Shown here one piece after another: positions 1-13,500 of a stretch of DNA of 64,000 bases (the stretch's first letter is position 1; every line of letters begins with the position of its first letter). This DNA comes from Zantedeschia hybrid cultivar. Taxonomy: Eukaryota > Streptophyta > Magnoliopsida > Alismatales > Araceae. The stretch is taken from contig JARZZO010000014.1 of NCBI GenBank assembly GCA_030544215.1, positions 40,577,734 through 40,641,733 on the forward strand. Reading direction: 5' to 3'. The notes under the pieces are model-generated. The model was not told where the DNA came from. It saw nothing but the letters and a program-made list of their open reading frames with translations, and searched no databases. The position numbers were made by a program, and so were the translations under genes.

Positions 1-2
1 TC

Positions 3-980
3 TTAGTGCTTTATATTGATGACATCTTCCTCATTATGAATGATGTAGGGTTGTTGTCATCGGTAAAAGTATGGCTCTCCAAAAACTTTTTCATAAAAGA
101 TTTGGGTGAAGCATCCTTATATTGGGGAGAAAGATTTATAGAGATAGATCTAAGAGGATATCAGAATTGACCTAAGGTTTGACATGAAAATTTCAAAAGA
201 TGTCTCATATCAATGAGGCATGGAATTAATCTCTCTATGGAGATGTCCCCCAAAATTTCTGAAGAGAGATCATACATGAGCTAGATGCCCTACGCTATTG
301 CTATAGGATCCATCATGTATGCCATGATATATACTAAGCCCGATGTAGCATATGCTCTAAGTATTACGAGTAAGTATCAAGCAGATCTAAGAGAGGTTCA
401 TTGGTAGGTCATGAAATGCATCCTCAAGTACTTGAGAAGAACTAAAGATATGTTCCTAATATATGGAGGAGATGATTTGAAACTATGAGGTTACGTTGAC
501 TCGAGTTTCCAGTTTGATTTGGATGATAGTAAATCAATGTCAGGATTTTTCTTCACCTTAAATGCAGGGACACTGAGGTGGAAGAGTTCTAAGTAAGAAA
601 GCACTGTAGACTCGACGACATAAGAAGAGTACATTATTGTTGTTGTAGCTACTAAGAAAGTTATGCAAATGAAAAAGTCGATCACTGAACTAAGAGTAGT
701 TATCAACATCTCTTATCCAATCCCATTAATGCGTGACAATAATGGAGCGATTGCACAAGCGAAAGAGCCGAGATCTTATCAGAAATCGAAGCACATTCTA
801 AGGTACTTTCACCTGATCACAGAGATCATTATCAAATGAGATATTGTAGTTGAAAGGGTTCCATCTGTAGATAATATAACATATCCACTGACTAAGCCTT
901 TGTCTCAGGTATCTTTGACCGTCACTTAGATTCGATGGGGATTAAATATGAAAGTGATTGTTTTAGTGCAAGTGGGAGAA
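3..980 (+). mobile_element. Ty1/copia retrotransposon, 3' part of pol (RT to RNase H), decayed
   Basis: Read in the frame starting at base 3, the sequence gives the YIDD core of a copia reverse transcriptase (bases 12-23). It continues through 'MYAMIYTKPDVAYAL' and 'GYVDSSFQFD', then an RNase H region with 'LMRDNNGAIAQAKEP' and a 'PLTKPL' tail, in the order usual for the C-terminal half of copia pol. Several in-frame stops (near 168, 486, 594 and 627) show it is dead. It ends in a polypurine tract, AGTGGGAGAA at 971-980, where the 3' LTR should begin. The 5' part lies outside the window. It sits upstream of the PRIMPOL gene. Confidence 0.85.
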
Positions 981-2100
981 TTTTAGGTATATGTGTCCTT
1001 AAAGCCAAACCAATGGCACTTTGTATATTATTGTTCAATAAGAAAAATGACAATTAATTCATTATGTTGATTGGTGTTTAACTTATTCCGCACAATAAAG
1101 TTCTTGAAACTATGTGGGGAAAGATTAGATCATAATGAGATTATGATAATGAGACTAATATTCTTAAAATTGTTCATAATTATAAGATATTTAAAACATG
1201 ACATCTTATATCTAAATAAACTGGTGTGTATTATGCCTACTCTTATGATGAGGATGATTGGTCTTATAGTCATGTATGGAGACACTAAGGCAAGCATACA
1301 AGTGTTCATTGGAGAATGAGTTTACTGAACTGAGCGGACCATTAAACTCTAGATGGTAATTATACTTACTGTCAACTAGGATATTCATTATGACAGTAAC
1401 ATGGTTGGTCCTTAGACCTGAGGTCTCAAAGGAGACCTTGCTTGAGGACTCTTAGGTCTTAACTTTTGACTTAAAGGTTTTTAATCATAAGGCTTGAAAA
1501 TAGTCAGTTGATTAGACTTAGTAGGATACTTGCGAAGATAATTTGAGATCAATATGAGATCATTAACTCTTAAATATAACCATATGAAAGAGAATATCCT
1601 ATAGATAACTACTTGGGAAATTCCATGGCCATGGTTCAAATATTCATCAGAAAAGAGTTTTTTAATGAAATATAGAGTACAAGATCTATCTGGTTTAGTG
1701 CACAATAGTCTAATAGTTAAACCATACTCATAACAACACAAAAGGTATTATATGATTGAAGGATTATATCTATGTGACATCTGTTGATGGACATGTTCCT
1801 GAGTGAGATTAGTTATCCATTATGTCCTCTGGGATTATGTGGCGTTGTTTGGAGTCTAACACGATCAAAAAGTCCATTGTAATAACCATGAGATGATTAT
1901 TAAATAGATTATGTGATATGGACTTGCAACCAAACTAACATTTAGGTCTAAAGGGTCACACACATAATAATTTTAAGTTATTGGATAGATTTAATAAGTT
2001 ATGTGATAACTTAAGGGTTTTTATGAAAAATTTCAAGTTCAAATCTCTATTTATCATTGAGATGGGAGCTCTAGGGGACCAAGCTAACCCTATTTATTTT
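981..2100 (+). mobile_element. Probable 3' LTR of the preceding copia element; right edge not resolved
   Basis: The sequence right after the polypurine tract begins TTTTAGGTATATG, close to the TGTTAGG start common in copia LTRs, so the LTR very likely starts near 981. The stretch is AT-rich and non-coding. No second LTR copy is in the window to compare with, so the end given is only a guess. Confidence 0.4.
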
Positions 2101-2929
2101 ATACAAAGGCTTTTAAGACCTATTTATTTATTTTAAGACTCCCACAAATAAGTAGTTTAAAAATAGGAAAAAGCAAATGGAGGAGAGGGAAATGGGGATG
2201 GCCAAAAGACGGCCTTGCGTAAGCCTTCCATTCATGGAAGAGTAATGTTTGCTGCACTGACTCTCAGTGCAACAAGCTGAGTCATTTTGCAATGTAAGAT
2301 GTTATTGGTCCACATGGGCAGGTGACACATGGGTTGGACAATTTTTTTTCATGAGTCGATCAAGCAAGTATTAAATGTGAGTACATGATTCTGGATACGA
2401 CAAATACATGTGAGTATTACGAATACTTCGTGCACATGATAAATACTATTTATCACGCCTATAAATTTGTACATACACATGTAGGGATGACAAATACTTC
2501 TAGGTATAAAATGGAATGGACCTTCCAAATCATCTTGAGTTAAGAGTGTCTTCTTCCTCGTGCCTTTACTTGTCGTCCTCTGATCTTCTCACCCTCTGCT
2601 TACGTCCAGTGCTTCCAACATCTTTGGAGGAAGTCGTCTTACCTTTTGGTGAGTGTTCTCCTACGCTGACAGACTAGTGAAAGACCATTTGTAAACATTC
2701 CTAATTCCTTTCCACTAGGGACCGAGTGAGCAACATAGCAGACACCTTTAAGGCTTCAACATGTAATACTTGTTGCATCCGAAATCAGATTCTTTGGGCT
2801 CTCTCTCTGTGCCTCTCCAATATGTTTCCAAAAATTTAAAATAAGACGAATGAGTTATTTGATCTTAAAATGACGAGGAGTATTCTATCACTTACTTATA
2901 ATTATCTACCTACACTTTTGAGTTTTTTA
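2101..2929. other. Intergenic sequence, nothing recognised
   Basis: AT-rich and non-coding. Around 2375-2500 the string ACAAATAC or TAAATAC recurs at irregular spacing. A TATA-like string (GGTATAAAATGG) lies near 2505, but no transcript can be assigned to it. It may be further remnant of the copia LTR region. Confidence 0.3.
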
Positions 2930-3220
2930 AATTAAAAGATATTTCTTATAACAACAGTCGGACCAAAACTATCCGACGGTGGGCTCGAACGTTGCAAGTT
3001 GCAGCAAGTATTACACAAAAAATTCAAACCGTCCGGTTCACGACCGGACCCGTCCGCGTCGCTGCGGCCGGGCGACACCCGGCCGGCGCCTCCTCCTGTT
3101 GAGACCCGCTTCCCGCCCAAAACAAAAAGCACCAGTCAAAACACCGCCAAGACCCAATGTGGAGGCGCGCGGTTGCGAGAACCATATTCCTTGCGGTGGG
3201 GCGCACGCCGCCCGTGCGGG
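2930..3220 (+). promoter_or_regulatory. Likely promoter and 5' leader of PRIMPOL
   Basis: This is the stretch immediately upstream of the PRIMPOL start codon. Base composition changes sharply from AT-rich to GC-rich near 3030 and stays GC-rich through exons 1 and 2, the usual look of a plant gene 5' end. I see no convincing TATA box within 50 bp of a plausible start site. Function is inferred from position only. Confidence 0.4.
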
Positions 3221-3293
3221 ATGTCGTCGTCGGACCCGAAGGACGATGTGGAACGCCTCTTCGCCTGCTTCAAGTGCGGCCTCTCCACCCCCG
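3221..3293 (+). CDS. PRIMPOL: PRIMPOL exon 1 (residues 1-24)
   Basis: Encodes the N-terminus ending FACFKCGLSTP, with a CFKC pair of cysteines. The exon ends one base into a codon at a good donor (CCG|GTGAGC). Intron 1 is 106 bp (3294-3399). Confidence 0.88.
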
Positions 3294-6200
3294 GTGAGCC
3301 TCCCCCACCTCCTCCTCAAAACCCTAACCATCTACGGACGATCGGAAGCGCTGAGAGACCTTCTCATCTTTCTGTGTGGTGCCGGCGGCCGAATTGCAGA
3401 ATCCGCGATGCAAGTGAAGAACGTGGGCAGGGGATCACGGAGGAGGCGGAGTTTTGTGAGAGCGGAAACTTCGGGGACTTGCGACGCTGGGACGCCTGAC
3501 TCGGCCGAGGAGCCGGCACGGCAATCCGGAGAGCAGGTGAGGAGTTTCTCCACTGCAGTCTAATGTATGGTGTCTCTTGTCTGCGTTGTTTCGCTGGATA
3601 TGCGTAGCGAACGGGTAACGAGATTCTATATGGGTGACTGAATACTAATGTTCTAGAGGAAGTTAGTGAGTTTCAGTCACGGGAGATGTATTCTCGCTAT
3701 GGAGTTGTTTTATAGGGTTTTGGGTGGGACTAAAATTCACAAGTTAGTAAATTAGGTGAGAATTTGTTGGATTTCACCAAGCAGTAGAAGGGAGTGGAGA
3801 GAGATTGAGGTGGGAGAGTGGACGAAGGGAGTTAATGCAGTGAGAGGTGGAGGAAGATTGAGAGTGTGAGTGAGATGCAGCAGGTATAAAGAAAGGGAGG
3901 GTAGATAGAAATGGCAAAAAAGTAAATAGTTGATAGTGAGAACTCTAGGAGGGGAAGGTAGAAGGAGTGCGGAGTTTGACAGTTAGTACCCTATGGTAGA
4001 TCTCTTGTCATCCTGAGAACCAGTCGCGGACGTAGAAATTTTGTTCAAACTGTGGGCCAGTGGGGTAACTCTATTGAGCTAGAATTAGTGGGCCAGTGAG
4101 GTCACCCTAATGGGCTGGGGTCATTAGGCCTTCATAAGTTTTGCAAAGGCCAGTCACTTTAATAGGCCAAGATTAGTGGGCCTTAGTAAATTTTACAAAA
4201 TCTAGTGGGTCACGAGACCCTATTGGCAATAAGTTGGATCTGCCACTATTGAGAACCGACCCAATCTTCACTTGTAACTTGTCAACCTTTAGGTGATCGA
4301 CCTTAAGAAACAATGACCACTTTCCTGGCCAAGACTTGATGTACCTCAAGATTGGTTCACCACTCTTACGACATGAGTGATGCAACATTCCTACTCTTGC
4401 AAATTTATAATTTACACTATTTACAAGAAGGGATCTGTTACCTGGACCAATGGTCCATTGTAGCCTAAATTGCTTTGGGTTGCACGTCACACAAGTAATA
4501 GCAAGGAACAAGGAAATATGGTAATTGGAACCACAAGCCAAAGGTATGCTTATTCCCATTAGCACACATGCCCTTGATTAAACTGATAGGGCATACATAA
4601 AAAATACATCATTACATAGCCCACTACAAAAGACTCAAATACATTAAACTAAATTAAAACTACACTGATTAGTGGTATTATTGCAAGTGGTGAATCTTGA
4701 ACCAATTTTTAGTGCTAGTGCTAGGGCATTGCCTAGAAGCGACGCGTTACATTGGCCCCTGGGTGTAATGAGAGGCAAGGGGTTGCTTGGGTATTCCCTG
4801 GACACAACATGTTACATTGGCTTCCGAGTGTAATAAAAAGTGAGTAAGGGGTTGTTAGGGCATTCCCTAGAAGCGACATGCCATAGTGGCATCCAGTTGC
4901 GGTGGCATATAGACAAGGTTCCTCGTGTATTGGACGAACATGAGTAAAGAAGTTAGTCTATAAAACTAAAATTCATTTAGCTACATGGAACGTAGGAACT
5001 GGTAAATGCTTAAAGTTAATTAAACTTATGAGATAGGATGGTCAACATAACTTATTTATAAGAAACTTGAAAAAGTGTGGGTAATATAAGTTTCAAGTGC
5101 CTGGCTAGACTTTTCAATAAGATTTTAATAGAGAGGATAATGCCAGATGATTGAAGAAGAAGTATTGTAATCCCTTTTATTTAAAAATAAAGGAGATATT
5201 CAAAATTACAATAACCACTATATAATTAAACTTATGAGTCATACTATGGAACTTTGAGGGAGAGTAGTAAAGAAGTGTCTTAGGTGGATAATTATTTTAT
5301 CAAAAAATCAATTGGGGTTCATGTCTAGTAAATCTACTATCGAAGTTATTTTCCTATTAAGACAATTGATAGAGAAATATAGATAAATGAAGAAAGATTT
5401 ATACATGTTTTTCATTGATTTAGAGAAAGCCTATGATCGTGTACCTAAGGAGTTAATTTGATAGATTTTAGAGAAGAAGGGAGCATCTAAAGGATATCAA
5501 TGTGATTAGAGATATGCATGAGAAGGCTTATCCTAGTGTGAGGACTACTACTGAGGAAATGTCTGAGTTTCCTGTTACTATTTGACTATATCAAGGGTCA
5601 ACATTGGATTCTTCTCTCTTTACTTTAGTTATGGATGAAGTTACTAAACATTTGCATAATGACATCCCTTGATAATATTATTTGTAGGTGATTTTATTCT
5701 AGTTGATAAGAATATTAAGAGTTTGAGTGATAAATTTGAATAATGGAGGTCTGCTTTGGAATATGAAGACTTTAGGATCAGTCGAACCAAGTCGGACCAT
5801 AACATAATGGTTGACCAGTTAAATTTAATTATAATAGAGGGTCGAGTTATTACTAAAACTAGCAACTTCAGATATTTATGATCTATTATTCAAGAGTAAT
5901 AGAGAGATTCAAGAAGATGTTAAGTACATAGTCAAGGTAAGTTGGTTGAAGTGGAGAAGTGCATCTAGAGCATAGCTGTCAATCCCATCCCGTCCTAGCC
6001 AGAATTGGCTGGGATGTCTCGTCCCAGTGAGAAAATGGGACGGGGCAATATCTTGTCTGTCCCAGTTAGTGTCCCAGTCTGTCCCAGCTTGTCCTAGCCT
6101 ATTCCGGCCCGTCCTAACCAAAATTATATATTAGCTTGAGATTTTCTAAATTCCTTAAGTTACTTACAAGCCTATTTTTGGAGTTTCACTTGATAAATAT

Positions 6201-7459
6201 ACTCCTTTATAAACGCATAAAGCCATCCTAAACACTTTTAATGCATCAATTTTGTGTTATTTCTATGTGATATGTTTATTTTGCTATTATTATAGTATAC
6301 ACATGTTGTATATTTATTGGAATAATGAGAAATTTTTTGAGATGGGACACCGAAATTGTTTAGAACACCAGAACATCCCATCCCACTAGGAAAATGGGAT
6401 TGGGACTAGGACGGGATTGACAACTATGATTTAGAGATGGGACGGGGATTGAGAGAAGTATATTAGTGACGGGATGCCTTCTAAACTCCCTGGTCCTCTT
6501 GCTACTAACAACGTGTAGGTCAGGGTTAGTATTTGACTTACAGTGTCCTTGAGGAATAAGTAGAAAAGAAGGAGTGACTACACCGGATTTTGACTTGAAG
6601 AGTAGGCATTCTATTGGAAGTGATGATTTATGGGAGAACCTTCTCTTTGTTTCTTTTGGCTAAAGTTAGTGATTAATCATTTTCAATCCATCAATGTTAA
6701 TGTTGTTCCCCTTTTTTACAAGTCAAATAATTTATGGCACACTTTTGGAAGAATGATCCACTTGTCATATTTGGGTAGATTTAGATGGAGGATATCTCCC
6801 CCTTAGGCAAGTCTTTGGAAGGAAAGTAAGACTCTGGAAAGGTGACATTGTTTGGGACATATTTTCTACCAGTTTAAATTCAAGCACTTATTCCCCTTTA
6901 TGTGGGTGAATAGCTAAAGAATTCCCCTTTATGTGGGTGAATAGCTATAGAATTCCCCCTTCATGGCCTTGAGATTGGGTTTTGAAATACCTAGGCTTAC
7001 GCTATGAATAAAATAGAGATATCCAAACACTTTGGAAGTCAAAGAGAATAAAAGGTAATCATCATATGGAGAAGTAATGAATAATCGATAGCCAAAGCTT
7101 TAGATGGCATTTGATTAATGATATAGGTGTCTGTGAACATTGCTTCAGTCTAGAACTTCTTGAGAAGGTTATGTTAGAGGAGGAAGGCTCTAGAAGCGTC
7201 CATCAAATGCTTGTTCTTTTTAGCAACTCCATTCTATTGGAGAGTGTTGAGTATAAGAAGGCTCATTGGATGACAACTTTGTCTTCCATAAAGACATTTG
7301 GGCATTCCCATAAAACTCCTTAAAATTATCATAAAGACTTTTGACACATTTTGCAATATGATTTTATACCATCTTGCATAAAACTTTGACAATTGTTAGT
7401 ACGACCTCTTTAGATTTCATAAGATAAATTTAGGTATTTATCTTTTCTGGAGTGTAAGC

Positions 7460-7536
<77 letters not shown>

Positions 7537-10500
7537 TTACCTATGTAATCAAAGGCGATTGCCTCATTTGTCTAGTCGATGAGGCAATGGAAGGTTAGCC
7601 ATAAATGCAAATTACATTATTTTCTTATTTTGATGAATCTAAGACCATTCACTACTTATAGGTGCTTTATACAAAATTGGTGTTTATATATTAGACATGA
7701 TCAATGATTTTCAGAATCTTGCGTATAATTATATAGGGGGCGGATATAACGCGTCCCGGGGCACACCTAACTTAGATGAGCCCCACCCAACCCCCCATTC
7801 CAATTTATAAAAAAATAAAAAAAATCACTAAAAATTTAAAATATTATTAAAATACCCCCCTCTAGGTTGTTTCGTACTCGAATTTAATTTTCACCGTCTG
7901 ATCAATGAAATCAACTGTAGCCGTCTAATCAAGTTCGTCATTCTTTAAGGATCAAAACTAAAACCCCAAGAGATGGGATCAGCAACCCTAAGGGATAATC
8001 TGACGAATTAACTATCTTTGACTATTTTTTAACATTTTTAGACATTGATTTTCATATGTACTCGATCGGACGGCTCCGGTTGATTTTCAAGATCGGATGA
8101 TGAAAATTAAAGCCTCGGGGATGAGATCAATCCTAGGGGCCTATTTGAATATTTAAAATTTTATGAAAATTTGAATATTTTTAACATGGGGGGGGGGTTG
8201 GTTTTCGAAGCTTAGATGCGCTCCGGGGTGCGTTGCATCCTTTCCCATATATATATATATATTTATATTTACATTTCTCCTATTACTTTTTTTTTACTTT
8301 TTGGTGATTTATAGGAGAAGACACATTGTCTCAAATTTTTAGGTGCTCGCATGGGCATTTGACTCTAAGATGAACGCTTGGTCACCTCACTTGCCTTTTA
8401 CTTTAGCTCCATATAACATATGGGATTTTTAAATTTACTAACATTGCTGTGCTGTTATAAAGAAGGAGTTCAACCGGATTTCTACTTGTAGATTAGTCCA
8501 AGACATATGAAAGAAATTACAGCTGACTTACAAAGGAACTGACAAAGTAAAGGAAACTAGAATTGACATCCTACTTACTCAGTATGAGAAGTTCAAGATG
8601 GAGCCTCCTGAAACCATCACCCAAATGTACAGCAGATTTATTGACATCACAAATGAGTTGATGGCTCTTGGAAAGGAGTACAACAATGGAGACTTAGAAA
8701 AATTCTTAAGTCTCTCCCAAATCAATGGACTGCAAAGGTGACTGCAATTGAGGAAGCAAATGACCTCAACAGTCTAAAATTGAAAAAGCTCACGGGGTCT
8801 CTTATGGCCCATGAAATCAACATGGAAAGGTTAGGAGAGAGTACCCTCAAGAAGAAGTTCTCTATAGTCCTGAAGACAAATCATTCAAGCTCAGATGAAG
8901 TTAAAACTTCTGAAGAAGAAAATGAAGAAAGTGATGAAGATACCTTGCTATCGAGAAGGTTACAACAAATTTTGAAGAAGAACAAGAAGAAGAAGCCTCA
9001 AAGAAGATCAAATGGTAGGAACATCAAGAAAGGATATAACAAAAAGTAAGAATCTACCTGCTACAAGAGCAAAAAATCAGGACAACTGAGGGTCAACTAT
9101 TTTCAACATAAGGAGAATGATCACAAGGAGGGAGAAGAAAAGGGGAAGGGAAGAGGCGCGCTTGCTTTGGCACATGCGCTGTTCGGTCGGCGAGCGCTTT
9201 AAGGATAAAAAGTGCCGTGCGGTGATAAGTTGAACTGCGTCATGGATAGATGACGCCAATCGCAAATCGCGTTACACACGAGTGACGTGAATCAGTCCAC
9301 CTGACAAGGGCCTAATACTTTGGATCGCGTTGGTGCGGGATGACGCCATTCACAAGTCGCATCTTATCGAGTTGACGTGAATCAGGTCTGTACAATAGAC
9401 CCCTAAAAGGCCCACTAAGGCCTGACCGAAACTCGGTAATTGGATCCAAAAGCCCCAGAATGTTACATAGGCTGACCTGGATATGTGGTCTCTTAATCAC
9501 ATAGTCCATGCCCCAGTCACGAGTGTACTTAAGAAGACTTTTCTACCCTTTACCTAAAGGTGGGAGGCATCGAATTTGGACTCAGACCCGATAAGAAAAG
9601 AGACTTTGTGTCCGGACAACACAAATTATAAGGAGCAAGACCTGATGTCCTTATATCCCCGAAGGACGGATCATATGAGCCCATCCCGCTAATGAAGTGA
9701 TGTCACTTCAATTTTAAATAATATAAATCATCATTAAAAGAATCACAATCTTTATAGTAGGTTTTTTACCTTCATTGTTCCATAGAATTGATAAAAGAAC
9801 ACGCAAGAGTATGTTTCATTGGGTTCTTCATGCCTATGAGTTTCATGTTGCTTCATTGTATTTTATAACACCATAGGGTAGTGTGTCTCATGTTCCAATA
9901 CTGTAGAATACTCTTTTTATAACATAGTTATAAAGGAAAAGGTTTAAACTTTTGTTGATATTCTAAAGTCCTTAAAGGGATCATGACATTAGTTGTCATA
10001 CATCTCCTTTACGAGGAGACAATTTCTTTCTATTTTTTATTCATCCTTACATAGATACTTGGGAGAGATTTCATCTTTAATTTCCATGACATAATCTTTA
10101 GGTTTATACGGATCAGGTTACAATTGACTTGGTCTATTACTATTCACTTCGATTGAGCAGGTTTGGACATCATGTTGCTGTCCCTCAATTAACAGGTATA
10201 AGGACATGTCTTTGAGAAGTTAATCCATACTTTAATGGATAAATTCCAAGTTATAAATCCAAAGGATCCATAGCTGAACATGTATTTTTTTAATGCATGT
10301 AAAAGGACATGTACAAATCATACTAATCATGCATCATTTTCTTTGACTTTCTCATGGCATCATATCATGGATTTAACTTGCTAAAAACTGTTAACATGCA
10401 AGCATATGAAGCTTTTATTGATATTGTATGGTTCATGTACAGATGCCCCTCGTAGGATTCCTAAGTTATAGGCCCTCCCTTCATTTCCTGCTGAAAATAT

Positions 10501-13500
10501 GTGAATATGATCTTCAAATCACTTATGTACTATCCTTTCATGCTAAACAGAAAACAATGGTGGTTCTCTCATTAAAGGGGACAACCTAGACATCATAGGA
10601 TTCATCCTAAACAGAAAACAATGGTGGTTCTCTCATTAAAGGGAACAACCTAGACATCATAGGATTCTAGTTAAATTTAAAGAATTAAACGGACAGAGTG
10701 TCTCCTGTTTTTGCATTATTTTACACTCACCAAAACCACCCCAATACCCAAAATGAAGCAAGGTGCAATAAGGTGTATCACCCTACATCTTGGAGCACAA
10801 CCTAGTTTGAAGACCCCCGCTCAGCTGGAGAAGGCCCACGGCTACAGCTGCAAGCTCCTCTTGCTTCTCTCTCTCTCTCTATATATATATATATAAATAT
10901 ATATCACAGTCTCTCTCTCTCTCCTCCTCTTTTTTCCCTCTCTTCCGGCACAAGCCTTCTCCTTCTTCTCACCCTTCTATTCCTCTCTTTCTCCTCTCCA
11001 ACTTCTTCTACCTCTCCCTACCTCTCTCTCAATCTCACCCTCTTTTCCTCCCTCTCATCTGGGCTGAGAAGGGAAGGGCCAACTCCCATGACCCCCCCCC
11101 CCCCCCCCAAAAAAAAAAAGGAAAAAAAAAAAGAAAAAGAAAGAAGAAAAAGAAAAGAAAGAAGAGGTTGGGCGATGGAAGCCTAAGAGGGAGAGGCGGT
11201 GGCCTCTCCTCTTGGGCCTCCAAGCAGGCCCAATAACAGTGCCCAACCTGCCCACTAAAGAATTTCAATTCCGACCAAATAAACTTTAGTTAAATGGGCT
11301 AAAAATATGCCCAATAAAACCCAATATTTTAAGGTCCATTAGGCCCATTAGTAATTTAGGGGAATTTTCATTAATCCCTTTAGTCTTGACCCTTTAACTT
11401 TTAAAATTTCAGTTTATACTCCTATGTTTTCAGTTTAATCCTTTTAAGTTGTTTTAATGTGTTGGAAATTTTAATTAAGGCCCTTTTATATTTTTCTACA
11501 AACAAACCTTGACTTTCTCAAAATCGTGTACATGCCCCAACATTTTGCATTTATGACTTTTTTGGGGTTGAATTGGAGTTTTTGAAACATTTAAATTGAG
11601 ACCCTAACTTCTGATTCTTTTGCAAATAAAACTGACACTAATTATGCAAATACCTTTATAATCTATTTGCAAGTCCTTATACTTGTGCTGACCCAATCAA
11701 TACCTATCAGGATGGCAGCATCGGTATCGGAGGGTACTGATACCGATACATACCGGTATCGGTACGTATCGGCTAGTATCGGCCGGTGCCGGGCAAGGAA
11801 TTCCGGGTCGGGTCGTGACCGGGAATTGGGACCCGGCGATCCCGACCCGATCCGATCTGGATCCGCCGAGTCGGCCGATCCAGACTCAGTCCGGCCGGTC
11901 TGACTCGGCCGAATTTAAAAAAAAAAAATCAGAAAAAATTAGAAAAAATCAGAAAAAAATCAGAAAAAATTAAAAAAATCATAAAAAATTACATACATAT
12001 TATTCAATTGATGTACAATAAGAATGAATGCAATTCATGTACATCCATAAAAAATAAACATTAAAGAGTCACATTAATAATTTTTGTTGTTCATTAATTA
12101 AAAAAGACATTGTTGTTGAAAAACACCTTAGAAAGATCACATTTGTGATCCTTCATCATCCGGTTCATAAGTTTGAGCAGGCGGGCCATAATCTGCCGAC
12201 ATGTATGGTGCATATCTAGATTATGCATATCCATAATCTGTCGACAATTGAGTGGTTGGCACACTCAATTGAACCTTAATTACACTAATCATATAAAAGC
12301 CTTAATTTTTAACCCCTAATTAGGACTAATTTTAACTAATTAACGCTAATAACATGCAATTAATGCAAAAAAATGCACATTTATGTCCTAACAAGTTCAA
12401 TTGAGTGGTTGGCACACTCAATTGAACCTTAATTACACTAATCATACAAAAGCCCCAATTTTTAAGCCCTAATTAGGGCTAATTTTGAGAATTTTGTCTA
12501 ATCAACATGCTAAATTTTTTTTCAACCTAAATATTAAGAGATCTACACAATATACACAATTATACGTCATTTCTAATTTTTTTAGAATTTAAAAAAAATA
12601 ATTCGAAATATACCTAAACTCGGATCGGAATGCGAACAAAAAATCCGACATCGAGGGCGGCGGTGACGGCGACCACAACGGCGGCGGCGGCTCCTAGACG
12701 GCCGACCGACGATGACGGGATGAAAATCCCCTCCTTTTGGTCGATATCTAAAAAAAAAATAGAAAACAGAGAGAAAAAGAGAGAAAGAGAGAGAGAGAGG
12801 GCCGGCGGCGGGCCGGCGGAGAGCGGCGGCGAGCCGGGGAGGGGCTGGGGAGTGGGGAAGGGCTGGGGAAGGGGGGCGCCAGCAGCGTTTCTACTGCTGG
12901 CGCATGGTTCCCGATCCCCGCTTAAGGGGGAGATCGGGACCGGCCCGAACCGGACCAGATCGGGTCCGGACCGGCTGATCTGGCCGGTCCGGCCCCGATT
13001 TGGTCCGGTTCGGGCTGATTTCGGCCGTTTTTTTTTTTAAAAAATCGGTGGGGGGAACAGTAAATTCCCCCCCAAATCGGCTCGGGTGATTCGAATCGGA
13101 ATCGGCCGATTCCGCAATCCATGGTACTGGGTCCATTTTGGCCTAATATCGGGCCAGTATTGGCCGGTATCGTTCCACTCAGTATGATATCGGTACCCAT
13201 CGATGCCGATACGTATCGGCCGATACTGCTAACCATGCGACCTAGATAATAGGAAAGGACTACCTGTGGGATAAAATGGTTTGGAGCTGCCGTGGTATAG
13301 AGCTACTATTACGTTTGAGGTTAGGACAAGAACGATTTGGATTAGTTCCATATCAAAAAGTGAGAAAATGTTATTATGCTATATATGAGAGATTTGGATC
13401 CATAACTTGTGGGACACTTGTTGAGTATAAAACCATGCGAGTTTGACCCAAAGTGGATAACCTCAAAAGAGTTGGACCAGGTTGTTACATGGCCAGTCTG

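Noticed and set aside
2932..3563. Several overlapping open frames on both strands over the GC-rich start of PRIMPOL
   Set aside because: They are by-products of high GC content. Only the frames that splice as exons 1 and 2 continue into conserved PRIMPOL sequence.
11035..11268. Phe-rich open frames on the minus strand
   Set aside because: They arise from poly-C/poly-A and purine tracts and have no gene-like features.
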